A stretch of DNA of 64,000 nt from NCBI RefSeq assembly GCF_024679245.1, contig NC_090180.1, positions 8,142,007 to 8,206,006 of the forward strand. The letters run 5' to 3'. The notes beneath the pieces are model-generated. The model saw only the letters and a program-made list of their open reading frames with translations, made no database searches and was not told the DNA's origin. The stretch's first letter is position 1. Every line of letters begins with the position of its first letter. Origin of the DNA: Pseudorasbora parva (lineage: Eukaryota > Chordata > Actinopteri > Cypriniformes > Gobionidae). Made by a program: the position numbers and the translations under genes. This document shows, one piece after another, positions 34,161 to 47,377 of the stretch.

Positions 34161-37100
34161 TTGTCTATTATTAAATCCAGCTGAATTTAATGGTCAATTA
34201 ATCGTTTGTACACCTATAGATTTCTATAGATATTTTTTTACAAGAGGTGCCATGGTTTTTGTGGTGCCACTATTTATGCCTAAAGTTTACTTTACTGCAA
34301 TGTGAACTCAATCTCCCACCATGCGCCTGGAAGCAAGCTTTTTAATGTAATAATCCTCACTTATCTGTTCTATACTGGTTATTAACTACAACGCTTTAGT
34401 ATAATGTTGATGTACAGTATACATTTAGTTGAAGGTCATGTGTGGAGTTTTGCTCAAGTTTGTAATTAATCACTGTCTATGAGCCTCCTATGGGGTTTTT
34501 ATGTTCTATCTGTTGTTCTGAGGCTGTCCATATGTTTTGGTTAAACTCTTTTGGAAATGTACTTTATTTAAAAAAATGATTGACCCACAATCTGTATGTT
34601 TGACAAACGTAAGCTCATGCCACATACTTAAGAGTACCTGGAGTTGAAGGAAGTACATCCTGAATAATTTAGTTTTGAGTATTTTTCAGTTGAGGTTTGG
34701 GCTCAAGCAAACATACCAAGTGCAAAAGTGACATTAATCTCTTAAGGGGGGAGAGGGGGGGGTCCTGTTAGGGAAGTAAACGAGGAGCTTTTAGCTTTAA
34801 ATTCCTTGAGGACAGTACCTGACTGAGCAGCCAATAAGACCTCAATCTGTTTGACTCTCTTGAGATGGACACAGTATTGACAGCTGAGCTAGATCTGCCC
34901 TTCACCCGTAGGCAGTCTACAGCATGGATAAAGAGAGCACTTATTATTTTCCATGAGAAAGGCGCCAGTACAGCAGGGTTAAGGAGCTGTGCATAGCAAG
35001 CTGAATTTCTCTTGCTTAAATCGAACCAGTGCTGCTTGCAAACTTGACAGTGTTTTTGCTTTGAATGCACCCGTTCTTGTGAACAGTATACAAAGGATTG
35101 GACCTTTGAGGCATTGTAGGCTTCTGGGTGCCAACCTGAGAATTACCTACAGCATGACCCTTGGCTAATAAATCAAAACTTCTCCAATAGAGAATTCAGA
35201 AGTGTGAATTAAAATTTCATAACCATGAGTACCACTCAAAAAAAAAAAAAAAAAAATTGTGCCCATTACTGAGAGAAACCCTTTGAGCATTTCCCAAAAC
35301 AGTCTATTTCTTTCCATGCCAGGTCAAACATTCAGGGCATTTTCTACATATACTCAAAAAAGGACATTAATATTTAATTTAGTGATGAATAAATATTTTG
35401 TGCCCACAAAACACAAAATTCAGCAGTTTCTTTCTGTTATCTTAATTAAGAGGGGGGGGAAAGAAGTAATTTCCCTCCTTCAGGCCCCATATATACATAT
35501 TCGCTGCAGATGAAAATGAATAATACGATTTTAATAACTTAATATGTCATGGAGAAACCAGTGATTCGAAAATGAATAATTAACAGGCTCGTGGGCTCCT
35601 GCTTTACCTCATGGGCCAAATCCCATACACGCGGAAGGTGAGGGTAACACTACGGTGAGCGCAATATCACAGTAATAAACGTAGCAAAACAACCTCTCCG
35701 GGGTGATTTCTTTATTTATTTTTTTATGAAGCCCCACATGCAAATAAAACTGGAATGATATATTACGAAACGTATTTATGGGTATTATGGGTATATTTAT
35801 TGTAAACGCATGCCAAAAAAAAAAAAATCATCTTTGTTACGCATGCACAATATTGTGCCAGCCCTCTTTCAAAATGAGACATCTTCGACATTATTTCAGG
35901 GGAAATAACATGTCATCCCCCTTTACCCTGAGGAGAAAATGTCAGCGTTTATGATATTAAACTGACATGGCAGGTCCAGTGACATGTTGCTGGTTGTTTT
36001 GCTGATGTCTACGAACATTTCCCCAAACCCCGCTGGAGAGGTGTATTACTTCATATGTCCCTCAGCCAGAGACCACAAGTCCTCGTCACTGCTACTGCAT
36101 ATGTGGAGGTAATAAATTTGGCTGAACAAGATTCAATAAAAGGGAAATGAAAACCGACAACGGGCATGTGACAGTTTGGTAATCCAAGGCAAGCTAGAAG
36201 GATTCCTCAAGTACACAGTCACTTGAATTTTGCCTTCCTCACCTGTTTGAAGGGATGGTTCATCCAGTTCTGCCAGGATTTATACACCATCGTGGTGTTC
36301 CAGACTGACAGAACTGCGACAGACTGAAATGTAATGTTGTTCTTTAGGGCTGGATGTCAAAACTGATTTGCTGATTCCTATTCGCAACCTCTCGATTTGG
36401 TTTGATTCCGATTTCAATTCCGATTAATTTGTAATTGATAGAAGTGTTTATAAATGTTTTTACTGTCACATTTGATCAATTAAAGGCATCTGTGCTGCTT
36501 AGAAATATGAATTTGTTTCAAAACTGACACCAAACTTTTGACTGGTGCAGTACTGTTTAAAAGCAGTTCTCTTTTTATGTCCTTCCCTAACGAAACAAAA
36601 ATATGTTGCAGTATATTGGAAAATATCATGTAATACATTAGGCAATATATTCACATATATGGGATTTAATATTTATATTCTCCAAAATATTACAATATAT
36701 GAAAGCGGCAATCATTTGTATATTTTGCAATATATTCCAGGAATATATAATATTGTATAATACCATCAATATATTATTCCATGTATTTACAATATATTAT
36801 AATATATTTCAAAATAATATATTGGTAAATATATTTTCATTTCGTAGGGGTTTTTCGAGCGTTATATTCATTGGTCACTGTTTGCGGCTTCATGGCAGAA
36901 AGAAACTCGTATGGAATTGGAAACGAATCTTATGTGAACACACCATGGTCACAGAGTGACCTACTGGCCCTGATTTGTACCGCTCTGGAAGTCAGCGCAC
37001 CTACCCCTGCTATCACAGTAAATCAGCCTTCAACACATTGCATCATTAATCGCTGGAGCGTGTCTGTGGCGCACATTACATTACATCTCTTCACCGGTGA

Positions 37101-38171
37101 GACGTAGATGCAGAAATGATGGCGTCATGGAGAAAGTAAAGTGGCAGAACTTTGAGAAACAGGCAGAGCAGAGCAAGAGCAAGTTTACTGCTTTGAGGAG
37201 TCTACTGTGCAATTACACTCTACCACTGAGGGAAGTGCACTAAAAGCCTGGCAAAGTGTTCACTCGGAGAGAATGTGTCAGAGCGATAAGGTATCACAAC
37301 AATGCTCAAACCCGTAATCCAGACCTCCCTAGACTGATTCCGGCTCTTGCTTTTTGATCCATGCAAAATACAGAAGTGTTCTGTCTTTGTGCCTGTCCCT
37401 TGATGTCAGAATAAATCTGCTCTGTTACTGCGCCGTTTCAGAATAAATGTTTAACATCTTGTCTTACTTGCTGTTTCGCAGGTCGAAATCCCCTCTGACC
37501 TCAAGATGTTCTTCTGGACGTGTTTTTGTTACCCCCTTGCTTCGCTTAGTGTCTTATGCTAAGCTGAAGTTAATTTCTCTGTCTCTCTCTCTGTCTCTGT
37601 TTCTCTGGATACAAAGCTCTGGGTGAGCATCACCAGCTGTGTGTCTTTCTTTGTTAGACTGATGACTGATGGTGCGGTTTCTTACATTTTTATTACAGTC
37701 TCATTACTGTCAGACGTATTCCTCACCTTTTTATTCATTTCTGTTTGTTTATTTAATATTTTATTAAATTGTTTTAATGGTTAATTAATTAATTGATTCC
37801 ATTTTTAACTGCATCACGGTATGTTTTATAATTTGATTATGGATCAATAATTCAATTCAATCAGTTTCAGATTGGAAGTTGAACTTGAAATAAATTTAAT
37901 TTGTATGAAGTTCATTAATTTTTATTCATTAATTAATTCTTACTGATCAGTTAAATTTAAATTATATAATTACATTTATTTCAATGATTTAGAAACTTTT
38001 GTGCATGATTTAGAATTTGATCTGGGAAAAATATTTTGTTATACTTACGGATCACATCAAAATGGTTTGACTTTCTCCTGTGCAACATAAAAAAATATTT
38101 ATATATAAAAAGAAAGATCATATACATACATACATACATTGGAAGCTTAGTTACCAACATTCTTCAAAATA

Positions 38172-38175
<4 letters not shown>
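34161..38175. other. 4 kb of non-coding sequence
   Basis: No gene is found. There are A-runs near 35238-35257 and 35815-35827. From 36345 to 36450 a GGGCTGGATGTCAAAACTGA/TTTCAATTCCGATTAATTT segment looks like an old interspersed repeat. From 36600 to 36850 there is an AT-rich cluster of CAATATATT/AATATATTG palindromes. The stretch 35500-36250 is repeat-poor with ATTAA/TAAT cores and is a candidate conserved element by appearance only. Confidence 0.45.
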
Positions 38176-38261
<86 letters not shown>

Positions 38262-38290
38262 TTTTTTCTTTTTCTTTTTTTTTTTTTTGC
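38176..38290. repeat. (AT)n microsatellite followed by a T-rich run
   Basis: About 38 AT units (38176-38252), then TATGTATG and a T/C-rich run to 38290. Confidence 0.97.
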
Positions 38291-40944
38291 TGTTTTACCT
38301 GACCCGTGAAAGTATTCTTATTAGTGTAACAATTAATTCAATTAACATCATATTAAATAATATTTCTGACTACTTATTTTAGCTTATTTATTTAGTTTAA
38401 TTAAGCTTTTTTTCCAAAGTTCAATCAGACCTTTGCATTATTTTTATTGTTTTCAGCTGGCATTATACCACACTAGTCTGTACCCTTTGCTTATAAAGCA
38501 ACGGATGCACAGTCGTGAAAGTTACAGCGCAGGACTTGAATGAGAAAAAGCCTCAAAACAAGCAAGTGACTCAACAGCGGAATTAAAGACCATCTGCTTC
38601 AGCTGATTTATCACAGAGGAGCCGAGAGAGAGACAAGAGCAGAATTAGCAATGCAAATACAGGCCAAGGATCAGCTAAAGTACAAGGGAAAGGACATGCT
38701 GTGTGATGGTAATAATAAATTTGACTCCGGTTCTGTGCCACATGGGGACTACGGCCACTTACGCAACTGCCTCAATGACACACAGAATATCATTTTTCAT
38801 CCAATTTCAACCGTAATAATAGTTTACCTGCATAAAATCAGTTTAATATTAACATTGTACGGGTTTGCAGAGTGGGATCTACATTTACCTTTGTTTGTCT
38901 TTTTTGTAGACTGCAGTGTGTATTTCTGTAAAATATATGATCTGCAAGCAGTTCTTTTTAAAATGCTTTTCTCAAAAACAGCTCTGTAAGCATACGTTCA
39001 AAAACATGAATACTTTTTTATTGATTTCATCCACTCCTGATGGCTATCTAAATGATGTATGAAGCGATGGGTCATATTTAACGAAGCGCTTACCTTCACT
39101 GATTCACCATATAGGGAAGAAGAGAAAAAATATTTAATTAGATTAGCTCCCTACAGGCCCATCATGAAGTAATGATATAAGAAGAACAAACTCCCAAAAA
39201 AAGGTTATCCTTTGCATGTCTTTTCTAAGGGAGATTTTGGGTCTCAATAGACTCCTCGCTGTTACTGTAAATTAAACAATAGGGAAACAAGAGCCAGTCT
39301 TCACCACGGTAATTAGTGAAAAAATAATTCATGCAGCTCTCACAGTAGGCATCTGCTTTGATATCTCTCTGCTGATCTTTATTTTCAGCACAGCTTTATT
39401 AGAAAAAAAACTGTGCTCAATGGCTGCAATTTTGAATAGCACGGGGTGCCTTTAGATTTATTTTGCGTTAATTGCAGGAAACATGAAACATGCACGCATT
39501 GTTGTATCCACACCATGATAGAAACTGAGAGTTAGACAAGTGATGCTGAATGCAGATGAGGAGGACAATTGGGTATTCATCTAAGATCATGCATTACACA
39601 TGACCTCTCCTAAGTAAACAACTGCTGTCAGAGTGTGCACCGTGGCGGCATATTTTCATCTTTTGTCATCTCGCATGCGAAGAACTCTTTGGAAGTGCCG
39701 TGGTATAGATTATAGCTCTTTGAATTTCTATTTTCCTAAAGTGGTCGTGTGTGTCTGTTGCTATGTAACACCGAATTACAGTGCTTCGTTCTATCAAGGA
39801 TTCAGTTAGGGGTCTGTGATCTGTTAAAAAAAAAAAAAAAAAAAAAGGAATCAAACTTGTTGACAATGCCTTATGCAGATTTCAAATACGAAAATCCATC
39901 TGTAATCCATGGATTTAACCAATTTTTTTCCTCTTTCTTTCTAGTATTTATTTTAAAAAAAATGTTTTTTTTTATTTTACACATGTTTTATTTCCAGTAT
40001 CATAAGGACTTTTTTTCTGGAAAGGATCACACATTAGCGTTTAGTCATTGGTGATGAACTGTTCTTCTCTATTTTAAGCCTGATTGACTGAATCATGAAT
40101 TTTTCTGGCATTATAGAGGCTATAAAACAAAATCCTCTGTAGTCTTTTAATACAAAGCCCCTGCCAAGCAGCCGTCATCTATTAGACATGTGATTATAGT
40201 CATTACAACTATTCATGGTGACTTGTCTCACCTTTTCAAAGACATTTTGCTTTTTGTTTGTCAATTTTTAATATTATGTCTCTCTTTTGCCAAAGAGTGT
40301 CAATGGAAAAAATTATATGGGTGGAAGTATAAATAAACAAAATGCCACAGTGGCTTATAATCATAAACTTATTCCATTTTGAAGTGCCAACAAACTGCTT
40401 TTTTTCACATAATCCACATTACTGCATTAATACTACTTGGGCTCACAACAAAGCATGTTCCTTTTTTCACACTGTAACATCTAGAGACTGTTAGCAGTAA
40501 ATAAATGTAAGTGAGAGCCTAATTAATTAAAAGGATGATGTGAATGACCTGTGGGCCTGTTTTGATCAGATTCCACCAAGCAGCTCAACGGATCTGTGGG
40601 TCGCCTCTAGACCGGGCAGTGCAATGCCTTCACCATAACCTGGCTTCATTACGGCTCAGTAGCTGCCTAACCACTGTTCTGTGTGCAATCAACATGCTAA
40701 TGAAGCCTTCCTAGAAGTTCCTTCAGCCATGGGGGACAGAATTCATCAGGCCTCCTCTGGTTTCACACCGCTGATTACAACCACTACACTAAGAATGGGT
40801 AACATGCTGCCGAACTGAGGTGAAGATTTAGTTTTTTTCTTCAGCATTAATGCTTTTGTTGTTGTTGTTGTTGTTACTTCTGTCTCACGGTTGATTTCAA
40901 TTCAAACTAACGGGTTTCAATTTTTATTTATTTTTGTGAGGGAC
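38291..40944. other. Repeat-poor non-coding sequence
   Basis: No gene is found. There is an A22-type run at about 39825-39846 and (TTG)6 at 40858-40875. The stretches 39040-39660 and 40090-40790 are free of recognisable repeats, with motifs such as TTAATTAGATTAGC, GGTAATTAGTGAAAAAATAA and GCCTAATTAATTAAAAGG. They are candidate regulatory sequences by composition only. Confidence 0.4.
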
Positions 40945-41780
40945 ACATTAAGCCCTGACCCATCGAGACATGGACTCCACTAGACCTCTGAAGGTGTGCT
41001 GTGGTATCTGGCCCAAATTTTAGCAGCAGATCCTTTAAGCCCTGTAAGTTGCGACGTGGGGCCTCCATGGATCAGACTTGTTTGTTCAACACATCTCACA
41101 GATGCTCGATTGGATTGAGATCTGGGGAATTTGGAGGCCAAGTCAACAACTCAAACTCGTTGTGCGCCTCAAAAAATTCCAGAACCATTTTTGGTTTGCA
41201 TGAAAGGGTGAACATGTCTGCAACAGTGCTTAGGTAGGTGGTAAATCTCAAAGTAACGTCAACATGGATGGCAGGACCCAAGGTTTCCCAGCGGAACATT
41301 TCCCAAAGCATCACACTGCCTCCACCAGCTTGTCTTCTTTCACAGTGCATCCTGGTGATGCATCTGATGCTCACGTGCCCACTGTTGCCGCTTTCGGTAG
41401 GGGTCAGCATGGGCACCCTGACCTCTCTGTCAGAACCAGCATTAACTTCTTGAGCAATCTGAGCTACAGTATCTTGTCTGTTTGATCGGACTACATAGCC
41501 ATCCTTCGCTCTCCATGTGCATCAATGAGCCTTGGCCGCCCGTCGTGAGTTCACCACTGTTCCTTCCTTAGACCACTTTTGATAGATACTGACAACTGCA
41601 GACTGGGAACACCCCACAAGAGCTGCAGTTTTGGAAATGCTCTGACCCAGTCGTCTAGCCATCAGAATCTGGCCGTTGTCAAACTCGCTCAAATTTTCCT
41701 GCTTTCAACACATCAACTTTGATAATCAGTGTTATTCACTTCAACTGTCAGTGGTCATAATGTTATGCCTGATCGGTGTG
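40945..41780 (-). pseudogene. Tc1-A copy 2, internally deleted transposon remnant
   Basis: The right terminal repeat (CATAATGTTATGCCTGATCG) is shared with copies 1 and 3. On the minus strand the transposase can be followed in pieces: an N-terminal HTH region (41650-41700), then RRQAGGGSVMLWEMFRWETL, HVDVTL.FTTYLS and PPNSPDLNPIEHL with the catalytic Glu, and a C-terminal end near 40965. The stretch with the second catalytic Asp (usually QQDNAPCHK) is deleted between ADMF and LSCKPKMVLEFF, the start-codon region is gone and frames shift. The far left terminal repeat is missing. Confidence 0.85.
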
Positions 41781-44700
41781 TAATATGTCTGTCAAAGAGC
41801 CTTTAGAGGGCTTAAACTAAATTTGCAAATGTTGAAAAGAGGACTGAGACAAACCCACATATAAGGAACTGCAGTAATGCAGCCAGGATGTAAGTGCATG
41901 AATCACCAATTGTAATTAAAACAATCTAGCAGCTGGCCAGCATTTCCACCCAATCAAAAAAATGTCAAATGAAAAAAAAATGTAAAGATGAGTTTTTAAA
42001 AGTAAAGATGAGATAAAAGGTCATGGTAATATAAGATCATCCTGTAAGTTTAAGAGCTGAAAATATCCTTGTTAATCAAAGAAAACTTTTATAGACACCA
42101 GGCCCAGAAAACGATCGTGTTCGCATCTTGAAGTCATCGACTGACGAAACTCCGCCTCTACAGAATAATAAGCATGTGTAATTCAGTAGCCACGCCCACC
42201 AACCCATGGAGCTGTTCGGACTGCGCTAGCCAGCAGCAATAAACATGCTGAAGAAGATAAGATATTGTGGAAGAACACAGCGCTTTGGAGAGAGCCTCAA
42301 ACCAGTGTAGAAAATAGCGCATTACTTATTAGTTATGATGTTTTTGAATGTAAAATCATTCAGCTCAGACAACAATATAAAAAAAATGTATTTTGCCGGT
42401 TCATGACACCTTTAAATCAATTAATCTTCCTCCCCATGACCTTTTATTTGCTTTTAGTTTATTGATTTTGATATGTTTATTGCTTGTTTTGAATTTTTTC
42501 CTTTTTCTAGTATAGCTTGTTTTACTTTCATTTATTTTCAATCTTTATCAGCACTTCTAATATCATGATGAAGACTACAGATATAAAAATTCAGACGCAA
42601 ATATTTTGTCATGCAATTTTCACAACCCTATGAGAATTGTACAGATGAATGTCTTCATTCATTATGTCTGTCATTATCATAAGAGCAGATGACACAATGA
42701 TTGACGTTTAATCGGGAGGAAATTCATTCAACACCCACATCATTTTGATCTGTCCGGTGCGTTATTCTTGGCCATAATTAACAGCAGCTCAGAAACAGCA
42801 ACACTGGGGTGATAATTGTTGGTGACTACTTATTTTCATATTTCAATGTTCTCTCTGTAATTAGCTTGTTGACATCATACAAAAAATCCTAGCTGTACTT
42901 AAAGCTGAAAAACATCATATCATATAAGTAATTAAAAACAGCCTGATGATTTTAACAAAACATTGCTTGGGAGATTTATCCGTAAGGCTGTGGTGAATGA
43001 TAAATAAGCTTGTTCGAACAGCAGCAACACATGTAATATTCCATAATAATTGGCATGGTGATATGTATGAGAACATTTAAATTCACATCCGAATCTCCAC
43101 TCCTGCACCCCAGTAATTCCTGGAGGAATCTTTGTAAATGTCAATGATACCCTTTCGGAAAATCCCATAGCATGTTTTTGAAAGACTAATGATGTAATTT
43201 GCAAGTAATAGGTGATGTTTAGGCAGTATCCATGTGCAATATCCATTAATTATTCATTATTGTGAGTTTAATGCAGCTACATGACAGCAATGTCCAAACT
43301 GACCTGTAAATAACTAGAGACAGTAAAATAATTAGAAGATATGCTTTGCATTCTTCTACGGAGACAGGATGAAGAACCCATGCCGTTTTATTGCCCGTGG
43401 TATTTGATATTTTTGGCATCACTTTCGCTCACCCAAATTAATCTAGAACCATGCAAAATGCGTATCTTCACTCAATGACGCTTTAAAACTCTTCTGTCTT
43501 GCTGCAAGTAAAAAAAATAAAAATGTCAAGCTTCTATTGGCTCAGACATGACAGATTCATGGAGCAGAGAACGAGAGAAGTCTCTGAATCACTGAACTGT
43601 TACTTAACAGATTTTCCCAGAATTGAACGGCTGACTCTTGGGTTAATAGACCAAGACACTTCTGACCCGAAGTAATGTTGCTCCAAATCAACAACTATCA
43701 AAGAGTCAGTTAAAACCGTTCACTGTGCTCATGAACTGAAGTGTCAGAGCAATATAGAGTAGCTTAGGTCATGTAAGCATGATGTCGATGTTGATAGACA
43801 CTGGAGAGTTTGTTTTCAGACATCGGCTCCTTCAGCATTCTCCTGTTTGATGCATAACAAATGGCAGAAAAATAAATAAAACATAGGTAGACAGTGGAAA
43901 ACCGATGTAGACTTTACAAGTAGGCCTCATTGATTTTGACGGTCAGTCGGCTGCAAACGTGTGCTTGATGGAGCGGGAATTAAATCAGTGTTGACTGGAG
44001 GAGATTGGCGAAGGTTAAATGACAGATTCTGTGTTTTTCAACCCATTCCTTTCTAAAATGGTTGTTTCTGATCATGAATTATGGCCCTGTAGCACAATGA
44101 TGCTTATCATAGAGTAAAATATTTTTTTAGGCCTTTCACCAAGATTGAATGCAGTCACATGCTTTCAAACCTTCCAATATTATTCACGGCAACATTAAAA
44201 ATGAGTTTGGATCCGTGCATTTATCATTTAAAAATCATGCATTTTAAAGCACACTGTTTTCTGTGAGAGAAAAAAAAAAGCTGACTTGTGTGAGAATCTG
44301 CAGCTTGCTTACATTTTATGCTTAAAAAAGTAATACAATTGAGAGAGAAAAAAACTTATTTAGCTTTATTAAAAAAAGAAGCTGAAGGCGGTACTCATAC
44401 TCATTTAGGCAGAACTCATCTGTCCCTGCTTTTTCTGTCAGTGGATCGGTTTGTGTACAGTCTGTTTATTTTAATTACCAGTGGTGGAGTGTGTAAAGGC
44501 TTGATTGCTTTCACACTGAAAACACCACTGATTAAAGGAAGCCAGTGCGCTTTTGATAGATCTACCCTATCGGATTTTGATTCATGCCATCGGCTGTGGC
44601 TTTAACTGGTGTCTTTTATGTGCTCAGGGTAAATAGTTTGTTTACTAATGAATGGCAATTTTGGCAAGACACTCTATCCCATCAAACAGTGCCTGCAGTC

Positions 44701-44991
44701 AAATAAAACCACTGCAGCAGCCAGACACAGGGATAGTTCTAATGAGAGGAAATTAAACATCAATGCAGAGCAGTGTGCTTAAATAACCTGCCCATGAGCT
44801 TTCAGCCACCAAACACACAAGTCTGAGGAAAAGAGTACAGGCTTGTCAATTTCATCTCACCACATTTACTACTTCTTCTGATGCCAAAGGGAATCGTTCA
44901 ATCGTTCTTTGTTTAGAACAGGTTGCTACATTTAAAAAAAAAAAACTTGTTCAGAAGCTAATTTTTACTTAACTTAAATGAACACACTGAC
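41781..44991. other. Non-coding sequence; possible conserved block
   Basis: At 42095-42420 a GC-richer segment (AACTCCGCCTC, AGCCACGCCCACC, CGGTTCATGACACCTTTAAA) has the flavour of an old interspersed repeat. The stretch 42640-43290 is repeat-free with many homeodomain cores (CCATAATTAACAGC, TGTAATTAGCTTG, AAGTAATTAAAAACAG, CCATTAATTATTCATT) and is the strongest candidate conserved non-coding element in the window by appearance. No coding frame is recognised. Confidence 0.4.
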
Positions 44992-45510
44992 TTTTGGGGA
45001 CTTTAGCTTATTCACTGTATCCCCCAGAGTTAGATAAGTCCACACATACCATTCTCATCTCTGTGCGAGCCATAAATCTGTCTGACGCGCCCATCGCTAG
45101 CCTAGCTTAGCACAAAGACTGGAGCTAAACGGCTCCATCTAGCCTAATGCTCAATAAGTGACAAAATAATGCCAACATTTTCCTATTTACATGTTGTGAT
45201 GTGTATAGAAACACACATCTATACACACTGCAGTACCATGGGTACAGTGGCGCAATGATATTACGCAGCACCTGAAAATAGGCTAACTTCCGTCAACATA
45301 ACCATCGTGTCGACCTGCTTGAATTGAAAGTGTGCTGGCGACTATTTTTGAGGCGCTGTGTAATATCATTGCGCCTCTGCACCCATGGTACGGCAGAAAA
45401 GTTATTTGATTATTACGCAAGAATAAGAGTATAGTCCCTAGCCATATCGGTCTAGAAAATCACAACTTTTAATTTTTCCCTCGGTCTTAGTACACGATGT
45501 AACTACACAT

Positions 45511-45777
45511 GGTAAATGGTAAATGGACTGCATTTATTTAGCGCTTTTAACAGACCCTATGGTCATCTAAAGCACTTTACATTTTGCCTCACATTCACCC
45601 ATTCACACACGACGGCAATCTCAGCCATGTAAGGCACCATCCAGCTCATCGGGAGCAGCTGGGGTTAGGCGTCTTGCTCATGGACACCTCGACACTTGGT
45701 CAGGTGGAACCGGGGAATGAACCACCAAACTTTCAGTTTGTAGACAATCTACATGAACCACTGAGCCACTGCCGCCC
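45511..45777 (-). repeat. tRNA-derived SINE
   Basis: Read on the minus strand it starts GGGCGGCAGTGGCTCAGTGG. TGGCTCAGTGG (45758-45768) fits the RNA polymerase III A box and GGTGGTTCATTCCC (45713-45726) fits the B box, at tRNA-like spacing of about 45 bases. A body with AAGACGCCTAACCCC and GTGAATGTGAGGC follows, and the 3' end is CCATTTACCATTTACC (45511-45526). That is the architecture of a tRNA-derived SINE with a short repeated tail. Length 267 bp. The family name is not certain. Confidence 0.7.
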
Positions 45778-45866
45778 TATTTACATGTACATCACCTGTT
45801 AACATGTACATCACATGTAAACAGGAAAATTTTGGAGTTATTTTGTCACTTATTGAGCAGTAGGCT

Positions 45867-46128
45867 ACACCTTTAAAAATAAAGTTGCCAGGAAGAACCA
45901 CAAATGGGGGTTCACAGTGATGCCATAGAAGAACCATTTTTGGTTCCCCAAAAAACGTTTTGTGAAATGTTCTTTAAAGAACCATTTTTTTCTAACCATT
46001 TTATCGTCTAAAGAACCACTTCAAAGAACCTTTTGCACAATGGAAAGGTTCTTTGGATATTTAAGGTTCTTCATGGAACCATAAACACTGCCAAAGAACC
46101 ATTTAAGATTCTTTATTTTTAATAGTGT
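45867..46128. mobile_element. AAAGAACC-type MITE copy 2 (262 bp)
   Basis: The left end ACACCTTTAAAAATAAAG pairs with the right end CTTTATTTTTAATAGTGT. The interior repeats GAACCATTTTTGG, AAAGAACC, TTTTGCACAATGGAAAGG and TTCATGGAACCAT. It matches copy 1 at 30693-30933 and interrupts the right arm of the 44992-47521 element. Confidence 0.8.
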
Positions 46129-46144
46129 CGATGAAGCCGTTTAC

Positions 46145-47377
46145 CCAACACATTCTCACACCCAACTCGTCACATATGGACGCTTGACCCGGACCCCTTG
46201 TCGTCACTTTTCAACGAACTGGGCGTACCTTTATCGTCAATTTTCGACGCGCTGGGTGCTCCATTCATTTCAATGAGAAACCTTTGGCGTCATACACAGA
46301 CGCACTGGGAATGGGAATATTATCGTCATGGTGAAATTTATTTTTTGATTTATTTATTGAAATTATTTATTGGTTTATAATTTTGCCATTATGACATGTT
46401 GGAGTGTGCGTCTCAATTAAATCAGCAAGCATAATTTCATTTATTTTATTTACGCTATTTAGACACATTTTAACATGATTTCATTTACATTCATTTTATT
46501 TACGCTATTTAGACACATTTTAACATGTAACCCAACCCCACCCCATCCCTAAACCTACCCATTTGTGTGAACATGATATAAAACACAGGATATAACATAC
46601 GACTGCATCCACAAGTTATTCAAAAAAGTTAAATAATCCAAGTTTTCCGAGGCCAAACGATTGATTTGCATGAAGAAAATCCCCCAAATCGATCAGCATC
46701 TCCATCCGCCGAAGATCATGAACACATCAAATTTCAAGTATTGCCGCCCGTACTTCAGATTTCATAGTGAAACGGCATTGGCTTTCATATGTCTTGTGAC
46801 CGATTGCGTCATTATGTCAGCATTGATTCTAAAATGTCATTGGCTCTCCTGTGTCTTGTGACCGATTGCGTCATGCTCAGGAGTCTTTTGAATTATTTGA
46901 ATGAGATATGAATGAGTTCGTTCACGGGGTAGCGGGATCATCATTTCAGCGATTAAAACATCAAGATCAACTCTGTTCTTCACATGAAGACATCGTATGA
47001 CTTCAGAAGACTTGGAATGCAACATGAGCTAATTCTTTTATACTGTTTTGGTCAGATTTTGCAATAAATACTTGTGACTGTACATTTATTTGTCTGGTAT
47101 GTGTGTTAAGATGTGGGTAGGTTTAGGGTAGGAGTTGGGTTAGTTGCTCCAAAATATAAAAGTAGCCTTTAAATATTAATAAAATCATGTCTGCTTTTAC
47201 AAACGCAAAGAATTAAACGCGTCTGTGTATGACGCCAAAGGTTTATCATTGAAATGAATGGAGCACCCAGCCCGTCGAAAATTGACGATAAAGGTACGCC
47301 CAGTTCGTTGAAAAGTGACGACAAGGGGTCCGGGTAAAGCGTCCATATGTGATGAGTTTGGTGTGAGAAGGTGTTGG
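46145..47377. mobile_element. 1.23-kb element with ~165-bp terminal inverted repeats and 5-bp duplication
   Basis: The left end CCAACACATTCTCACACCCA is inverted at the right end (reverse complement CCAACACCTTCTCACACCAA). The inverted match runs about 165 bp, through GACAAGGGGTCCGG, CGTACCTTTATCGTC, GCTCCATTCATTTCAATG and CCTTTGGCGTCATACACAGA. TTTAC flanks both sides (46140-46144 and 47378-47382), and the left arm of the host element provides the empty site with one copy only. The interior has a 50-bp direct repeat (TTTATTTTATTTACGCTATT, about 46440 and 46495). No coding frame. A partial relative end is at 60436-60576. Confidence 0.85.

Noticed and set aside
45584..45802. 72-codon plus-strand open frame
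   Set aside because: It is the antisense of the tRNA-derived SINE at 45511-45777.
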